Shown here piece by piece: positions 1 through 8,108 of a stretch of DNA of 64,000 bases (positions are counted from its first letter, which is position 1; every line of letters begins with the position of its first letter). Made by a program: the position numbers and the translations under genes. Under the pieces are notes generated by a model. It was not told the origin of the DNA. It did no database searches and was given only the letters and a program-made list of their open reading frames with translations. This DNA comes from Lysobacter sp. (GTDB lineage Bacteria; Pseudomonadota; Gammaproteobacteria; Xanthomonadales; Xanthomonadaceae), in contig WYBC01000043.1 in the NCBI GenBank assembly GCA_011526085.1, positions 1-64,000 on the forward strand, read 5' to 3'.

Positions 1-134
1 AACCTCCCGCCCTTCTATGGGTGGCGCCCGAAGTAAAACCGCGGTGTTTGGGGGCCCTCCCGCCGGCTCCTAAATTAACACACCCCCCGGGCCCTCCCGG
101 CCCCTCTACCGCACACGCACTGCCCTCAAAAGAC

Positions 135-162
135 GACGTGGCGGACCGGAGTCCGCCACGTC
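135..162 (-). terminator. Rho-independent terminator of the lipase gene
   Basis: A perfect 12-bp stem (GACGTGGCGGAC and its complement) with a 4-base loop lies about 65 bases past the lipase stop codon. Read on the minus strand, the stem is followed at once by GTCTTTTG, a short T run. Position, strength and orientation all fit a terminator for the minus-strand lipase gene. Confidence 0.75.
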
Positions 163-227
163 TGCCTGCCGATCTTCAGCGACTCGGCAGGGATGTCAGC
201 AGAAACGCGAACACGAACCGCAGATGC

Positions 228-1448
228 TTACAGCCACAGATTCATGGCGTGGTTCGCGACCGGGTTGATCGACACCGAGCTGCCCCAGTAGGTGCAGCCG
301 TTGTTGCTGCCCACGTGCTCCAGGCCCACCGGAACGGTCCAGACCGGATCCAGATTCCTGCAGAAGACCTCGACTTTCGAGCTGCCGAGGGCCGATACCA
401 GCTGCGAGCGGAAGCTGGCGTTGCCGACGCGCGCCGGATTGTAGGCTTCCAGGTTCGGTCGTTTGCCGCGGATGGTGAAGGAATACGCCTCCGCCATCGC
501 GCCGCCCAGGCTGTGTCCCGTCACGCTGTAGACGTTGTTGCAGGCCACCGCATCGACGGCGGCTTTGTAGCTGTTGAGCCTGCCGGCATACCCGCTTCCG
601 ATCCTCGCCGAGTTCGACGGCTCTCCGGGCACGGCCACCGAGGTGCCGAACTGGTTCTGGATGTTCGTCAGCCAGTCGCCCGCGGTCGAACTGCCCCGCC
701 AGGAGACGATGCAGTCCGTCGTGCCGTTGCTGGTGCTTCTCCAGACTTTCACGACATCGCGATTCAGCGCGACCGAGTAGAACCGGGTGCCCAGCGTTTT
801 GCTGCTCGCGGTGGCCTGGTAGGCGTTGTTGGCGAACCATGCATAGTTGCTGCCCGGCGCCACGGCCTTGGTCAGCCTCTCGTTCGCGAGCAGCGCTTTC
901 GCTTCGGAGGTCTGCAGGTAGTCGATCCCCACTTCGACCGCGGCTTCGGACGGCACGAGATCGGTCGCGACGGCCCGCTCGTTGTCCCACGAGATGCGGA
1001 CCGCGACGTTCTGCAGATGTTTCGTGTTCACCTGCGGGAAGTGCGTGGCGAGGAAGGCGTGCAGGCGCGGCACGTTCCAGCTCCCGCTCTCCGCCATCAC
1101 GACCCAGTTCAGATCCCGGGCGAGGTTGAGAGTGGCCTGCATCCGCTTCCTGTTCCATTCGACGCTGTCGACATCGATGTAGACGATGGCGTTGTCGACG
1201 TTCTTCGGCAGCGTCGAAAGATTGTAGCGAGGCGTGTTGCCGTCGAAAATCTCGAACCCGACATCGCCCATGGTCCTGGTCAGCGACACGACGGGCGTGC
1301 GATTCGCTGCGACGGCAGCGGTGGTGCGGACCTTGCCCGACATGCCTGCGGTGGAAGCGGGGCTGCCGTTGCCCGCCGAAACCAGCGAGCAAGCCGCGAT
1401 GCCCGCTGCCAACAAGCCGAGCCTGATCGATACGTGATGTTGTTTCAT
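228..1448 (-). CDS. Secreted class 3 lipase (alpha/beta hydrolase), probable lipoprotein
   Basis: Predicted 406-residue exported lipase or esterase of the lipase class 3 fold. The N-terminus is a signal sequence ending in I-A-A-C (Cys20), which satisfies a lipobox, so it may be lipid-anchored. Residues about 200-405 hold the hydrolase domain: a strand resembling the class 3 substrate-binding strand (SWRGSS at 249-254), the nucleophile elbow G-H-S-L-G-G with Ser313, and plausible Asp367 and His400 partners. The first 190 residues match nothing I recognise. I start at 1448 because AGGGAC precedes this ATG by about 5 bases; an in-frame start at 1550 lacks a site and would bury the signal peptide. 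It stands alone with its own terminator. The substrate cannot be told. Confidence 0.85.
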   Translation of the reverse strand: MKQHHVSIRLGLLAAGIAACSLVSAGNGSPASTAGMSGKVRTTAAVAANRTPVVSLTRTMGDVGFEIFDGNTPRYNLSTLPKNVDNAIVYIDVDSVEWNRKRMQATLNLARDLNWVVMAESGSWNVPRLHAFLATHFPQVNTKHLQNVAVRISWDNERAVATDLVPSEAAVEVGIDYLQTSEAKALLANERLTKAVAPGSNYAWFANNAYQATASSKTLGTRFYSVALNRDVVKVWRSTSNGTTDCIVSWRGSSTAGDWLTNIQNQFGTSVAVPGEPSNSARIGSGYAGRLNSYKAAVDAVACNNVYSVTGHSLGGAMAEAYSFTIRGKRPNLEAYNPARVGNASFRSQLVSALGSSKVEVFCRNLDPVWTVPVGLEHVGSNNGCTYWGSSVSINPVANHAMNLWL

Positions 1449-1823
1449 GTTGTCCCTAATGACTGTGTGGATGGTCGTCTTCAGTTGCTTCCGAACGTGG
1501 GTAGTGCCTGGTCCAAAGCGACGGACATCGTCGGTCGTGAATCCTGTCACGCCGTCTTCTGATGCATGGCATCGCCAGTGTCGTCAGCTTTCGGGAGGGC
1601 GGCAACTCGCGCCATCCTCATGTTGTCATGACGGAATGGAATGCATCCGCGCGATTCATATGCATGGCGGGAGTGGTGAGCGTGTCGGGGTGGTTCCGCG
1701 ACTCGCCCGGTGTGTCGTCGCGTTCCGGTGATCGTTCGTGGGGATGCGGGGTGATGCTGCACTGCGACACGCCGGTTGCAGCCTTGCCGTTATGCTCCAT
1801 GCTCACGTTTGCCGGATCCTCCG
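1449..1823. other. Divergent intergenic region, no gene seen
   Basis: These 375 bases separate the minus-strand lipase from the plus-strand isoaspartyl peptidase and must contain both promoters. Open frames that cross it have no ribosome binding site and no recognisable protein. I see no convincing sigma-70 boxes or operator. Confidence 0.5.
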
Positions 1824-2873
1824 ATGCGCCTGTTGTTCACCCTCTGCCTTGCGATGGCCGCCATGAGCGCACACGCGCAACACCGCCCCGAGAACGATCC
1901 GAATCCCGACCGCCCGTTGCCCGAAAAGGTCCTGCGGCCGACCGCGCTGGTCATCCACGGCGGCGCCGGCGTGATCGACCGCGACCAGCTCGATCCCGCG
2001 CAGGAAGCCGCGATCCGTGCCGACCTCGACCGCGCGCTCGACGCCGGGCATGCGGTGCTCGCGCGCGGCGGCCGGGCGATCGATGCGGTGGAAGCGGCGA
2101 TCCTGGTGCTGGAGGAATCGCCGCACTTCAACGCCGGCAAGGGCGCGGTGTTCGACGCCGAAGGCCGGCACCAGCTCGATGCGTCGGTGATGGAAGGCCG
2201 CACCCGCCGTGCCGGTGCGGTGGCGGGCGTGCGCACCGTGCGCAATCCGATCCGGCTGGCGCGCGCGGTGATGGAGCGCAGCCCGCACGTGATGCTGGCC
2301 GGCGACGGCGCCGAGGCCTTCGCCGATACGCTGCAGGACATCGAGCGCGTGCCCAACACCTGGTTCGACACCGAACATCGCCGTCGCCAGCTGGAAGCGG
2401 CGCAGGCGCGGCAGCAGGCGGGCACCGGCGATCTGCGCGGCACCTATTTCGGCACCGTCGGCGCGGTGGCGCTGGATCGCGGCGGCCACATCGCCGCGGG
2501 CACCTCCACCGGCGGCATGACCAACAAACGCTGGAACCGCATCGGTGATTCGCCGGTGATCGGCGCGGGCACCTGGGCCGACGACCGCTGCGGCGTGTCC
2601 GGCACCGGCTGGGGCGAGTTCTACATCCGCGCCGCGGTCGCGCACGACATCTGCGCGCGCGTCGCCTACGCCGGCGACACGCTGGCGACGGCCGCGCATC
2701 ACGTGGTGAATGTCGTGGTGCCGCAACTCGGCGGCGACGGCGGCGCGATCGCGCTGGATCGCGACGGCAACATCGCGATGCCGTTCAACACCAGCGGCAT
2801 GTATCGCGGCTGGATCAACCCCGACGGCAGCCGCGGCACCGCGGTGTTCCGCGACGAGGACGGCGAGGACTGA
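1824..2873 (+). CDS. iaaA: Isoaspartyl peptidase / L-asparaginase, Ntn-hydrolase, exported
   Basis: Plant-type asparaginase family (threonine-dependent Ntn hydrolase) that cleaves isoaspartyl dipeptides and asparagine. The 349-residue product has a signal peptide (residues 1-18, cut after A-H-A), then the family opening V-I-H-G-G-A-G (43-49). The self-cleavage site is G-T-V-G-A-V, making Thr211 the new N-terminal nucleophile of the beta subunit; T-S-T-G-G-M-T-N-K and the G-T-W-A-D-D turn follow. The family is cytoplasmic in E. coli, so export is notable though common in this lineage. The start at 1824 was chosen because it opens the signal peptide; a start at 1776 would precede it with uncharged, unrelated sequence. 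The sigma-like gene follows 21 bases on and may be co-transcribed. Confidence 0.9.
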   Translation: MRLLFTLCLAMAAMSAHAQHRPENDPNPDRPLPEKVLRPTALVIHGGAGVIDRDQLDPAQEAAIRADLDRALDAGHAVLARGGRAIDAVEAAILVLEESPHFNAGKGAVFDAEGRHQLDASVMEGRTRRAGAVAGVRTVRNPIRLARAVMERSPHVMLAGDGAEAFADTLQDIERVPNTWFDTEHRRRQLEAAQARQQAGTGDLRGTYFGTVGAVALDRGGHIAAGTSTGGMTNKRWNRIGDSPVIGAGTWADDRCGVSGTGWGEFYIRAAVAHDICARVAYAGDTLATAAHHVVNVVVPQLGGDGGAIALDRDGNIAMPFNTSGMYRGWINPDGSRGTAVFRDEDGED

Positions 2874-2894
2874 AGGCGCTGCACGGTCGCACCG

Positions 2895-3533
2895 ATGGAT
2901 CTCGCCGCCTATCGACGCTTGTGTGCGGAAGCCCGCCGCCATGCGCGGCGGGCGCAGGATGCGGACGACCTGGTGCAGGACGCGCTGCTGATCGCGCTGG
3001 CGCAGGGGCGCGAAGAGGATCCGGCATGGATCGCAGGCGTGCTGCGCAACCAGGCCGCGATGCAGGCGCGAAGCGCGATCCGCCGGCGGCGGCGCGAGCG
3101 CGCGGCGACGGTCGACGACGTCGCCGCCGAGACGGAACGCGAGCCCCCGTCCGCGGAGACGCTGCTCTCGCAACTGCCGCCGTCCGCGCGTCGTGTCGCG
3201 GTGCTGGCCCTGCATGGTTTGAACGCCGAGGAAATCCGCTGGGTGCTGGGCATCGCCGAGACCGCGTTCCGGCAGCGGCTCACGCGCATCCGCAAGGCCC
3301 TGGGCGCACTGCCGCCGCCGCAGCGCGCCGAGGCGATGGCGCTGGCCTACGTGCGCGATCCCGCGCGCAGCGCCGATCTGCAGTTCGGCCTGGTGCGGCG
3401 CGCGTTGAAGGCCGCGCTGCAGGGCCGGGCGGGCATCGGCACCCACGACGCCGACGGTCATCTCATCGTGGTGCGCGGGGTGGTGCGCGGGTGCGCTCAC
3501 GGATCGCCTGCCGGCGGCAACGACAGCATGTGA
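2895..3533 (+). CDS. ECF-like RNA polymerase sigma factor
   Basis: A 212-residue protein built like a small sigma-70 factor. An N-terminal region 2 segment carries A-D-D-L-V-Q-D-A-L-L (residues 23-32), and residues about 95-135 hold a region 4 helix-turn-helix beginning L-P-P-S-A-R-R-V. The first part (1-30) is shortened compared with typical ECF factors. The C-terminal 75 residues continue beyond region 4 and are unassigned. No anti-sigma factor is adjacent: the preceding gene is the isoaspartyl peptidase and the next a VOC protein. It could therefore be regulated through its own C-terminal extension or by an unlinked partner. What genes it controls is unknown. Confidence 0.7.
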   Translation: MDLAAYRRLCAEARRHARRAQDADDLVQDALLIALAQGREEDPAWIAGVLRNQAAMQARSAIRRRRRERAATVDDVAAETEREPPSAETLLSQLPPSARRVAVLALHGLNAEEIRWVLGIAETAFRQRLTRIRKALGALPPPQRAEAMALAYVRDPARSADLQFGLVRRALKAALQGRAGIGTHDADGHLIVVRGVVRGCAHGSPAGGNDSM

Positions 3534-3581
3534 CCCGGACACAGCCGGGCGCATCCATCCATTCGTCCCAGGAGGTTGTCC

Positions 3582-3959
3582 ATGCTCGCCCATGCCCAGG
3601 TCGGCGCCATCGTGTTCTTCGTCGCGGTGCTCGACCGCACCGTCGCGTTCTATCGCGACACCCTCGGTTTGCCGGTGAACGAGATCGACGGCCACGACGG
3701 CCCGTTCGCGCTCGCCGAACTCGGCGACCTCAATCTGGTCTTCATCGCGCGTCAGGCGAAAGCCGGCGACAGCCCGGTGGTGGTGTTCCGCCTCGACAGT
3801 GGCATCGACGACTACGCCGAAGCGCTGGCCGCGAAAGGCGTGGAGATCGTGGTGCCGGTGAGCGAAGCGCCCGACGGCGGACTCACCCTCGACTTCGTCG
3901 ATCCGGACCGCAACGCGTTGAGTCTCTACCAGCCGCCGGGGGCGCCGCGCCGCGGCTGA
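3582..3959 (+). CDS. VOC-family (glyoxalase/bleomycin resistance-like) protein
   Basis: A 125-residue single-domain protein of the vicinal oxygen chelate superfamily. It shows the paired beta-alpha-beta-beta-beta pattern, with F-Y-R-D-T-L-G-L-P-V near residues 23-32 (the usual opening of the family) and a closing D-F-V-D-P-D-R-N-A-L segment. VOC proteins bind a metal and act as lyases, dioxygenases or binding proteins, and the substrate cannot be read from sequence. The ATG at 3582 is preceded by a perfect AGGAGG six bases upstream, so an in-frame TTG at 3576 is rejected. Only about 50 bases separate it from the sigma-like gene. Confidence 0.85.
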   Translation: MLAHAQVGAIVFFVAVLDRTVAFYRDTLGLPVNEIDGHDGPFALAELGDLNLVFIARQAKAGDSPVVVFRLDSGIDDYAEALAAKGVEIVVPVSEAPDGGLTLDFVDPDRNALSLYQPPGAPRRG

Positions 3960-4043
3960 CTGCGCCGTGTCCGGCGCGGCCGTTGGCGACGATGCCGAGG
4001 AACCTCGTCGCCAACGGACCGTAGGCGCGAAGACGCCGCGGCG

Positions 4044-4532
4044 TCAGCGCTTCGGCGGCGCGCCGCTGCCGAGCGGGCGGATCTCGAAGCGGACCTCGCG
4101 CGTACCGCCGTGCTCGAAGCGCAGCGTCGCGGTGACGGTCTCGCCCGCCACGAACGGATGCGTGGGCTTGATGAACATCAGGTGATACCCGCCGGGCTTG
4201 AGCTCGAGCGTGGCGTTCGGCGCGATGGCGAGACCATCGTCGAGCCTGCGCATCCGCATCATGTCGCCGTCCATGCGCATTTCGTGGATTTCCACGCGTT
4301 CGGCATCCGGACTGGTCGCCGACAGCAGATGGTCGGCGCTGTGCCCGTTGTTGCGGATGGTGAGGAAGCCGCCGGCGACCGGCGCCTGCGGCGGCGTGGC
4401 ACGCGCCCAGGGCGTTTCGATCGTGAGCGCGGGTTTCGCGGGCGGCGCAGCCAGCAGGGTTGCCGCGAACAGCGCGGAGGCGGTCGAGATCGCGATCGTT
4501 GCGGAGAGAAGACGCCGTGGGAAAGTGCTCAT
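4044..4532 (-). CDS. Periplasmic copper chaperone PCu(A)C
   Basis: A 162-residue exported protein of the PCu(A)C family, which carries Cu(I) in the periplasm and helps assemble the CuA or CuB site of cytochrome oxidase. A signal peptide spans residues 1-29. The copper ligands of the family are visible as His83, a methionine cluster (85, 87, 91, 92, 94), then His117 and Met119 in the Y-H-L-M segment. The start overlaps the stop of the preceding small membrane-protein gene as ATGA, so translation is coupled. A DUF2946 gene lies upstream on the same strand, the usual copper-related company of this chaperone in xanthomonads. Confidence 0.9.
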   Translation of the reverse strand: MSTFPRRLLSATIAISTASALFAATLLAAPPAKPALTIETPWARATPPQAPVAGGFLTIRNNGHSADHLLSATSPDAERVEIHEMRMDGDMMRMRRLDDGLAIAPNATLELKPGGYHLMFIKPTHPFVAGETVTATLRFEHGGTREVRFEIRPLGSGAPPKR

Positions 4533-4663
4533 GGTTCAACCTCGATGTCGTCGAGCAGGGTGTGGGTGCGGATCCGCCGGCCGTCCTTCTGGACGAGCGC
4601 CGACAGCAGGAAGATGGCCCAGCCGATCAGCCAGAACAGGGCGAAGAAAAAGAACGATTCCAT
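4529..4663 (-). CDS. Small single-pass membrane protein (44 aa) in copper operon
   Basis: A 44-residue protein with one strongly hydrophobic helix (residues about 4-24, rich in Phe, Leu and Trp) and a charged tail. Its stop codon overlaps the PCu(A)C start as ATGA, which is strong support that it is translated. GGAA lies about 8 bases before the ATG. I know of no named family; the position between a DUF2946 protein and a copper chaperone suggests a role in periplasmic copper handling, but that is inference. Confidence 0.6.
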   Translation of the reverse strand: MESFFFFALFWLIGWAIFLLSALVQKDGRRIRTHTLLDDIEVEP

Positions 4664-4808
4664 GGGTGGATTCCGGTGAAAGCGCTGGCCGTGCGGTGCG
4701 CACGACGGCGATCCGCGCAGGGGCGCGGCAGCGGAAGTGTCGGGTGTCTCCGGCGACCGGCGACGCGTGAGCGTGCCGGGCCCGGCGATGTTCAGGGATG
4801 GCGCAGGG

Positions 4809-5228
4809 TCAGGCGGGTGGACCGCGGGAGCCGAGGCCGTTGGGATGGTGCCGCGAGTGCGGTGCGGGATGACGGCCGGCGATGGCATCGGCGGCGGGCG
4901 GCCATGCCGACGGCATCGCGAGGAGGCCGGCCAGCGCGGTGCAGGCGGCGAGCGTGCAGTAGTCGCAGTCCGCGCCGTCGTGCGGCGCAGGCGTCTTCGG
5001 TGCGTCTTCGAGGGCGAAAACGAGCGCTTCGTCGAGGGCGACCGCGGTGTCGTAGACCAGTCCGCGGGTGGTGCAGATCGCGCCGAAGGTCGATTCGATC
5101 GTCGAGGTCCCGCCGGTGGTGGCGGCGAGGCCGCGATCGATCCGGCCGACGCTCGGCAGCAGCGCGAACGCGAGCATCGCCAACAGGGCGATACCGGCCA
5201 TCGAGCGCTGGAAGGTCGATCTGGACAT
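4809..5228 (-). CDS. DUF2946-domain protein, copper-associated
   Basis: A 139-residue protein with an N-terminal hydrophobic segment (about 9-27) and, near residues 85-100, the signature H-D-G-A-D-C-D-Y-C-T-L of DUF2946, whose Cys-x-x-Cys pair and nearby His are candidate metal ligands. A histidine-rich tail (H-P-A-P-H-S-R-H-H) strengthens the metal-binding impression. DUF2946 genes are commonly found with PCu(A)C chaperones and TonB receptors for copper; here the small membrane protein and the chaperone follow about 145 bases downstream. The molecular function is not established. Confidence 0.75.
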   Translation of the reverse strand: MSRSTFQRSMAGIALLAMLAFALLPSVGRIDRGLAATTGGTSTIESTFGAICTTRGLVYDTAVALDEALVFALEDAPKTPAPHDGADCDYCTLAACTALAGLLAMPSAWPPAADAIAGRHPAPHSRHHPNGLGSRGPPA

Positions 5229-5267
5229 GGCCGGCAGTATAGCCAGCGCCCGGCGCGGCGGTTTGCG

Positions 5268-5657
5268 TCAGGTCAGTTTGATCGCGTCGAGCACCTTGTC
5301 GACCTGGCCGAGGAACTGCGAGGTCGCGCGGACGATGTCGTTGACCCGGGTCAGCGTCTTCAGCGCTGCGTCGAGATCGGCGCTGGCGGCGAGCACGCCT
5401 TCGATGCGCGTGTCCATCGCCGCGGTGGTCTGCTTGAACAACAGGCTGCCGCTGACCATGACCCGGAAATTGACTTCCTGCATTTCCAGCAGGATGGCCT
5501 GCGCGTCGGTGGGATTGGTGGTGTTGCCGAGCAGCGTCGACAGCGACTGGTGCTGTTTGACCAGACTCTGCTGCAGCTTGCGGATGTCGCCGTTCATGCC
5601 GGCGCCGTTGATGCCGCCGCTGTTCAAGTTGCCGTTGGTCGCGTCGATGGCGCTCAT
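5268..5657 (-). CDS. Uncharacterised helical protein (129 aa), partner of the upstream lipoprotein
   Basis: A 129-residue, mostly helical protein with no signal peptide and no cysteines. The first 25 residues are Gly/Asn-rich and likely disordered; residues about 30-128 form amphipathic helices. Its ATG overlaps the stop of the upstream lipoprotein gene as ATGA, so the two are translationally coupled and probably act together. I do not recognise the family. Confidence 0.6.
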   Translation of the reverse strand: MSAIDATNGNLNSGGINGAGMNGDIRKLQQSLVKQHQSLSTLLGNTTNPTDAQAILLEMQEVNFRVMVSGSLLFKQTTAAMDTRIEGVLAASADLDAALKTLTRVNDIVRATSQFLGQVDKVLDAIKLT

Positions 5658-6574
5658 GGCTTGCTCCCGTTGCCGTTCTGCTGGCCGTCCTGTTGGCGCA
5701 GCGCGTCGACGCGCTGGCGATAGGCCGCGTACTCGGCCTGCACTTCGTCGAGCATCCGGCGCGCGCTCGGCGGGTCGCCGGCGGCGAGTTCGCGGTGGGC
5801 CGCGGCGAGCAGGCCGATCGAGCGCCGCAGCGACGCGAGGCTGGCGTCCTGCGCGTCGCGCTGGTCGAGGGTGCCGACGTAACGCGTGGCCACGTCGCGT
5901 TTGGCGGCGGTGCCGCCCGCGGTGAGGAATTCGACCTGAATCGCGCCGAGCACATCGCCCCACGAGGTGGCGACCATCGCGCGCACGCCGTTGTCGCGGT
6001 CCTCGCCGATCGCGGCCATCATCGTGTCGAACACGCTCTGGATCGCCGGGTCGGCCTTGCGGATCGCGCCGAGCGCCTCCTTCTCGGCCCGCATCTGCAC
6101 CAGCAGACCGCCGAGCTGGGCGAAACCGCCGGCCACGCCGGCCGGCAGCCGTTCGCCTTCGATCGTGCCGATCTTCTCGCCCAGTTCGGCGAGCGCGGTT
6201 TCGGTGTCGCTGCGGCGCGCGGGATCCAGCAGTGTTTCGAGCGATGCGGCATAGGCGTCGATCAGCCCGAAGGCGCGATTCCATTTGGCGACGTCCTCCG
6301 ATGCCAGCGGCGAGAAGAACTCGCTTTCGTTGAGGGTCGGCAACTGGCTGGCGCGATCGATCTGCTGCTGGCGCAGGAAGGTGTTGATGTCGGCGAAGGT
6401 CGACTGCGACTGCTGGTTGGCGGTCGCCGCGCCCTGGCGGAAGCTGGTGATGCCGTCGCGATCCGGGACGGTCATGCAGCCGACGGTCAGAAGCAGCAGA
6501 GTCGCCAGCGACAGGTGTCGCGCGAAGGCGATGGCCCTGCGTCGCAAGGCGTGGTGATCGGGCGTCCCTGTCAT
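5654..6574 (-). CDS. Putative lipoprotein of unknown function (306 aa)
   Basis: A 306-residue protein with an N-terminal basic stretch, a hydrophobic segment and Cys33 in L-T-V-G-C, an imperfect lipobox that suggests lipid anchoring. The mature part is largely helical and rich in Ala, Glu and Arg, with coiled-coil-like stretches; the C-terminus ends in a Gln/Asn/Gly-rich tail. AGGA sits 8 bases before the ATG. The gene overlaps the following 129-aa gene by ATGA. No family is recognised. Confidence 0.65.
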   Translation of the reverse strand: MTGTPDHHALRRRAIAFARHLSLATLLLLTVGCMTVPDRDGITSFRQGAATANQQSQSTFADINTFLRQQQIDRASQLPTLNESEFFSPLASEDVAKWNRAFGLIDAYAASLETLLDPARRSDTETALAELGEKIGTIEGERLPAGVAGGFAQLGGLLVQMRAEKEALGAIRKADPAIQSVFDTMMAAIGEDRDNGVRAMVATSWGDVLGAIQVEFLTAGGTAAKRDVATRYVGTLDQRDAQDASLASLRRSIGLLAAAHRELAAGDPPSARRMLDEVQAEYAAYRQRVDALRQQDGQQNGNGSKP

Positions 6575-6726
6575 GCGCGTTCCTGTCGTTGAGAGGCGTC
6601 GACGTGCGTGGTCGATGCGACATGCCGCCCGGCAGCGTATGGAACGCGGTCCCCCCGGCGGTGCCGATGCCGAAGATGCGCCGCAAACGGCTTCGAATCA
6701 AGTCGTGCCCCTGTCCGCGGACGCGA

Positions 6727-6752
6727 CGCGGCGGGCCGACAGGCCCGCCGCG
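6727..6752 (-). terminator. GC hairpin, possible terminator
   Basis: An 11-bp perfect inverted repeat (GGCGGGCC core) with loop GACA lies about 22 bases past the stop of the secreted repeat-protein gene. There is no T run, so it is either a weak or factor-dependent terminator or an mRNA-stabilising hairpin. Confidence 0.4.
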
Positions 6753-6774
6753 CGTGCCGCGCATGCCGGTCCGA

Positions 6775-7380
6775 TCAGGGCTTGCAGGGGACGACGTTGC
6801 CGCCGGCGTCGTAGCAGGTCGCGGTGCGGGTGTAACCGTCGTCCTTGTTGCCGGTCACCGTCGACTGGTAGCTGTTGCCGTTCTGGCCGGTGGCGTCGAC
6901 ATTGCGGTCGAGATTGCCGTTGGCGTACTGCGTGTCGGCATCGTAACTGCCGCCCTGCGCGCCGGTGGCGTGGGTGGTGCGGCCGCCGCTGACGCTGCCG
7001 TCGGCCGTGCGCACGAAACCACCTTCGCTGCTGCCGCTGCCGTTCTGGCCGTTCCACTGCGCGCCGGACTGGTGCTGCGCGCTGCCGTCTGCATTCCATG
7101 TGGTGGTGCCGGCGCGCGCCGAGGTGCCGCCGTTGGGGCCGCGGACGGCGCTGCCGCTGGCGGCCTGGCCGTTGCCCTGGCCATCGGTCTTCACGCCGCG
7201 TGCGCGGACAGCGCCGCCGCCGTTCGGGCCGCGTGCGGCGGACGCGCGGCCCGCGGTGACGCCGCCTTCGGCGTTCTGGGTCGCGCCGCGGGCCTTGACG
7301 CGGCCGGCGGCATCGGCGTCGTGGGGCGCCAGCGCGAATGCGGCGGCGAGGGTGCAGAGGACGAGGAGGGACTTGTGCAT
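6775..7380 (-). CDS. Secreted Gly/Asn/Thr-rich repeat protein
   Basis: A 201-residue exported protein: signal peptide 1-24, then a low-complexity region of Gly, Asn, Ala, Thr and Gln in loose repeats such as A-R-G-P-N-G-G (twice) and T-x-x-A-D-G-S. The short turn-strand rhythm is like that of secreted beta-solenoid or curli-type proteins. The only cysteines are two near the C-terminus (C-Y-D-A-G-G-N-V-V-P-C), which could form a disulfide. GGAG precedes the ATG by 8 bases. The neighbouring CpxP-like gene lies 63 bases upstream in the same direction, so both may respond to the same two-component system. Function unknown. Confidence 0.7.
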   Translation of the reverse strand: MHKSLLVLCTLAAAFALAPHDADAAGRVKARGATQNAEGGVTAGRASAARGPNGGGAVRARGVKTDGQGNGQAASGSAVRGPNGGTSARAGTTTWNADGSAQHQSGAQWNGQNGSGSSEGGFVRTADGSVSGGRTTHATGAQGGSYDADTQYANGNLDRNVDATGQNGNSYQSTVTGNKDDGYTRTATCYDAGGNVVPCKP

Positions 7381-7443
7381 GACGGAACTCCGGAAAGATG
7401 CGTGAAAGGACGCTGGGGAGGGAGAGGGAAGATCGCGCGCGGC

Positions 7444-7908
7444 TTACTGGCGCGCGTCGAGGAAGCGGCCGAGGCGTTCGCGCATCGCCGCGAAACGGTC
7501 GAGGCGTTCGGCCATCGCCTTGCGCACCTTCGCCTGGTCCTGCGGCGAGAGCGATTCGTAGAGATCGAGCTGGCGATCGCGCAGCGCGCGCGCTTCGGCC
7601 ATGTGCGCGTCGACCTTGCGCTGCGATTCGCGGCTGTAGGCGCGCAGGTCGGGCGACGGCTGGTCGAGCAGCGCGCGGAATTCGCCGACGCCGTCGCGCA
7701 GGTCGTCGCGGCCGACCGCGCGCAGGGCCACGGCTTCGGCGCGCAGCGCGTCCCACTGCCGGGCGTGCGATGTGGCGATGCCGAGTTCGGCGGCCGTGGG
7801 CGGCAGCATCGCGTCGCCGCGCGCCATGCGCGGGGCGGAGAGCGCGGTGGTGGCGGCGAGGGCGACGGTCAGGCCGGTGGCGAGGAAGAGCATGTGTCTG
7901 GTTTTCAT
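7444..7908 (-). CDS. CpxP/Spy-like periplasmic protein
   Basis: A 154-residue exported helical protein: signal peptide 1-23 (cut after A-L-S-A), then four amphipathic helices rich in Arg, Asp and Leu. The segment L-S-P-Q-D-Q-A-K-V-R is reminiscent of the L-T-x-x-Q repeats of Spy/CpxP chaperones and metal sensors. The gene is divergent from a response regulator and histidine kinase, the same layout as cpxP beside cpxRA, which supports a role as a periplasmic accessory sensor or stress chaperone. The ATG at 7908 was preferred over an upstream start at 8121 because it opens the signal peptide. Confidence 0.65.
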   Translation of the reverse strand: MKTRHMLFLATGLTVALAATTALSAPRMARGDAMLPPTAAELGIATSHARQWDALRAEAVALRAVGRDDLRDGVGEFRALLDQPSPDLRAYSRESQRKVDAHMAEARALRDRQLDLYESLSPQDQAKVRKAMAERLDRFAAMRERLGRFLDARQ

Positions 7909-8108
7909 GGAGCACCTGTGTGGATGCGTTGGGGTGACGCCAGAGTGCGCCGCGGGCCGCCGGAAGGCGTGTCCATGGCGCGTCGGAATGCGAATGGAGG
8001 TGTCGGCAGGACGCGGTGGACACATCCGTTCACAACTCGGCCGCGGAGACGGTGCCGCAAGGGGCCGGCACGGCTTGCCGGTGGCCCGGCAGCGGCGACA
8101 ATGGCGGC

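Noticed and set aside
1803-3695. 630-codon minus-strand frame opposite iaaA and the sigma-like gene
   Set aside because: Composition typical of antisense reading of GC-rich genes; no start site or domain.
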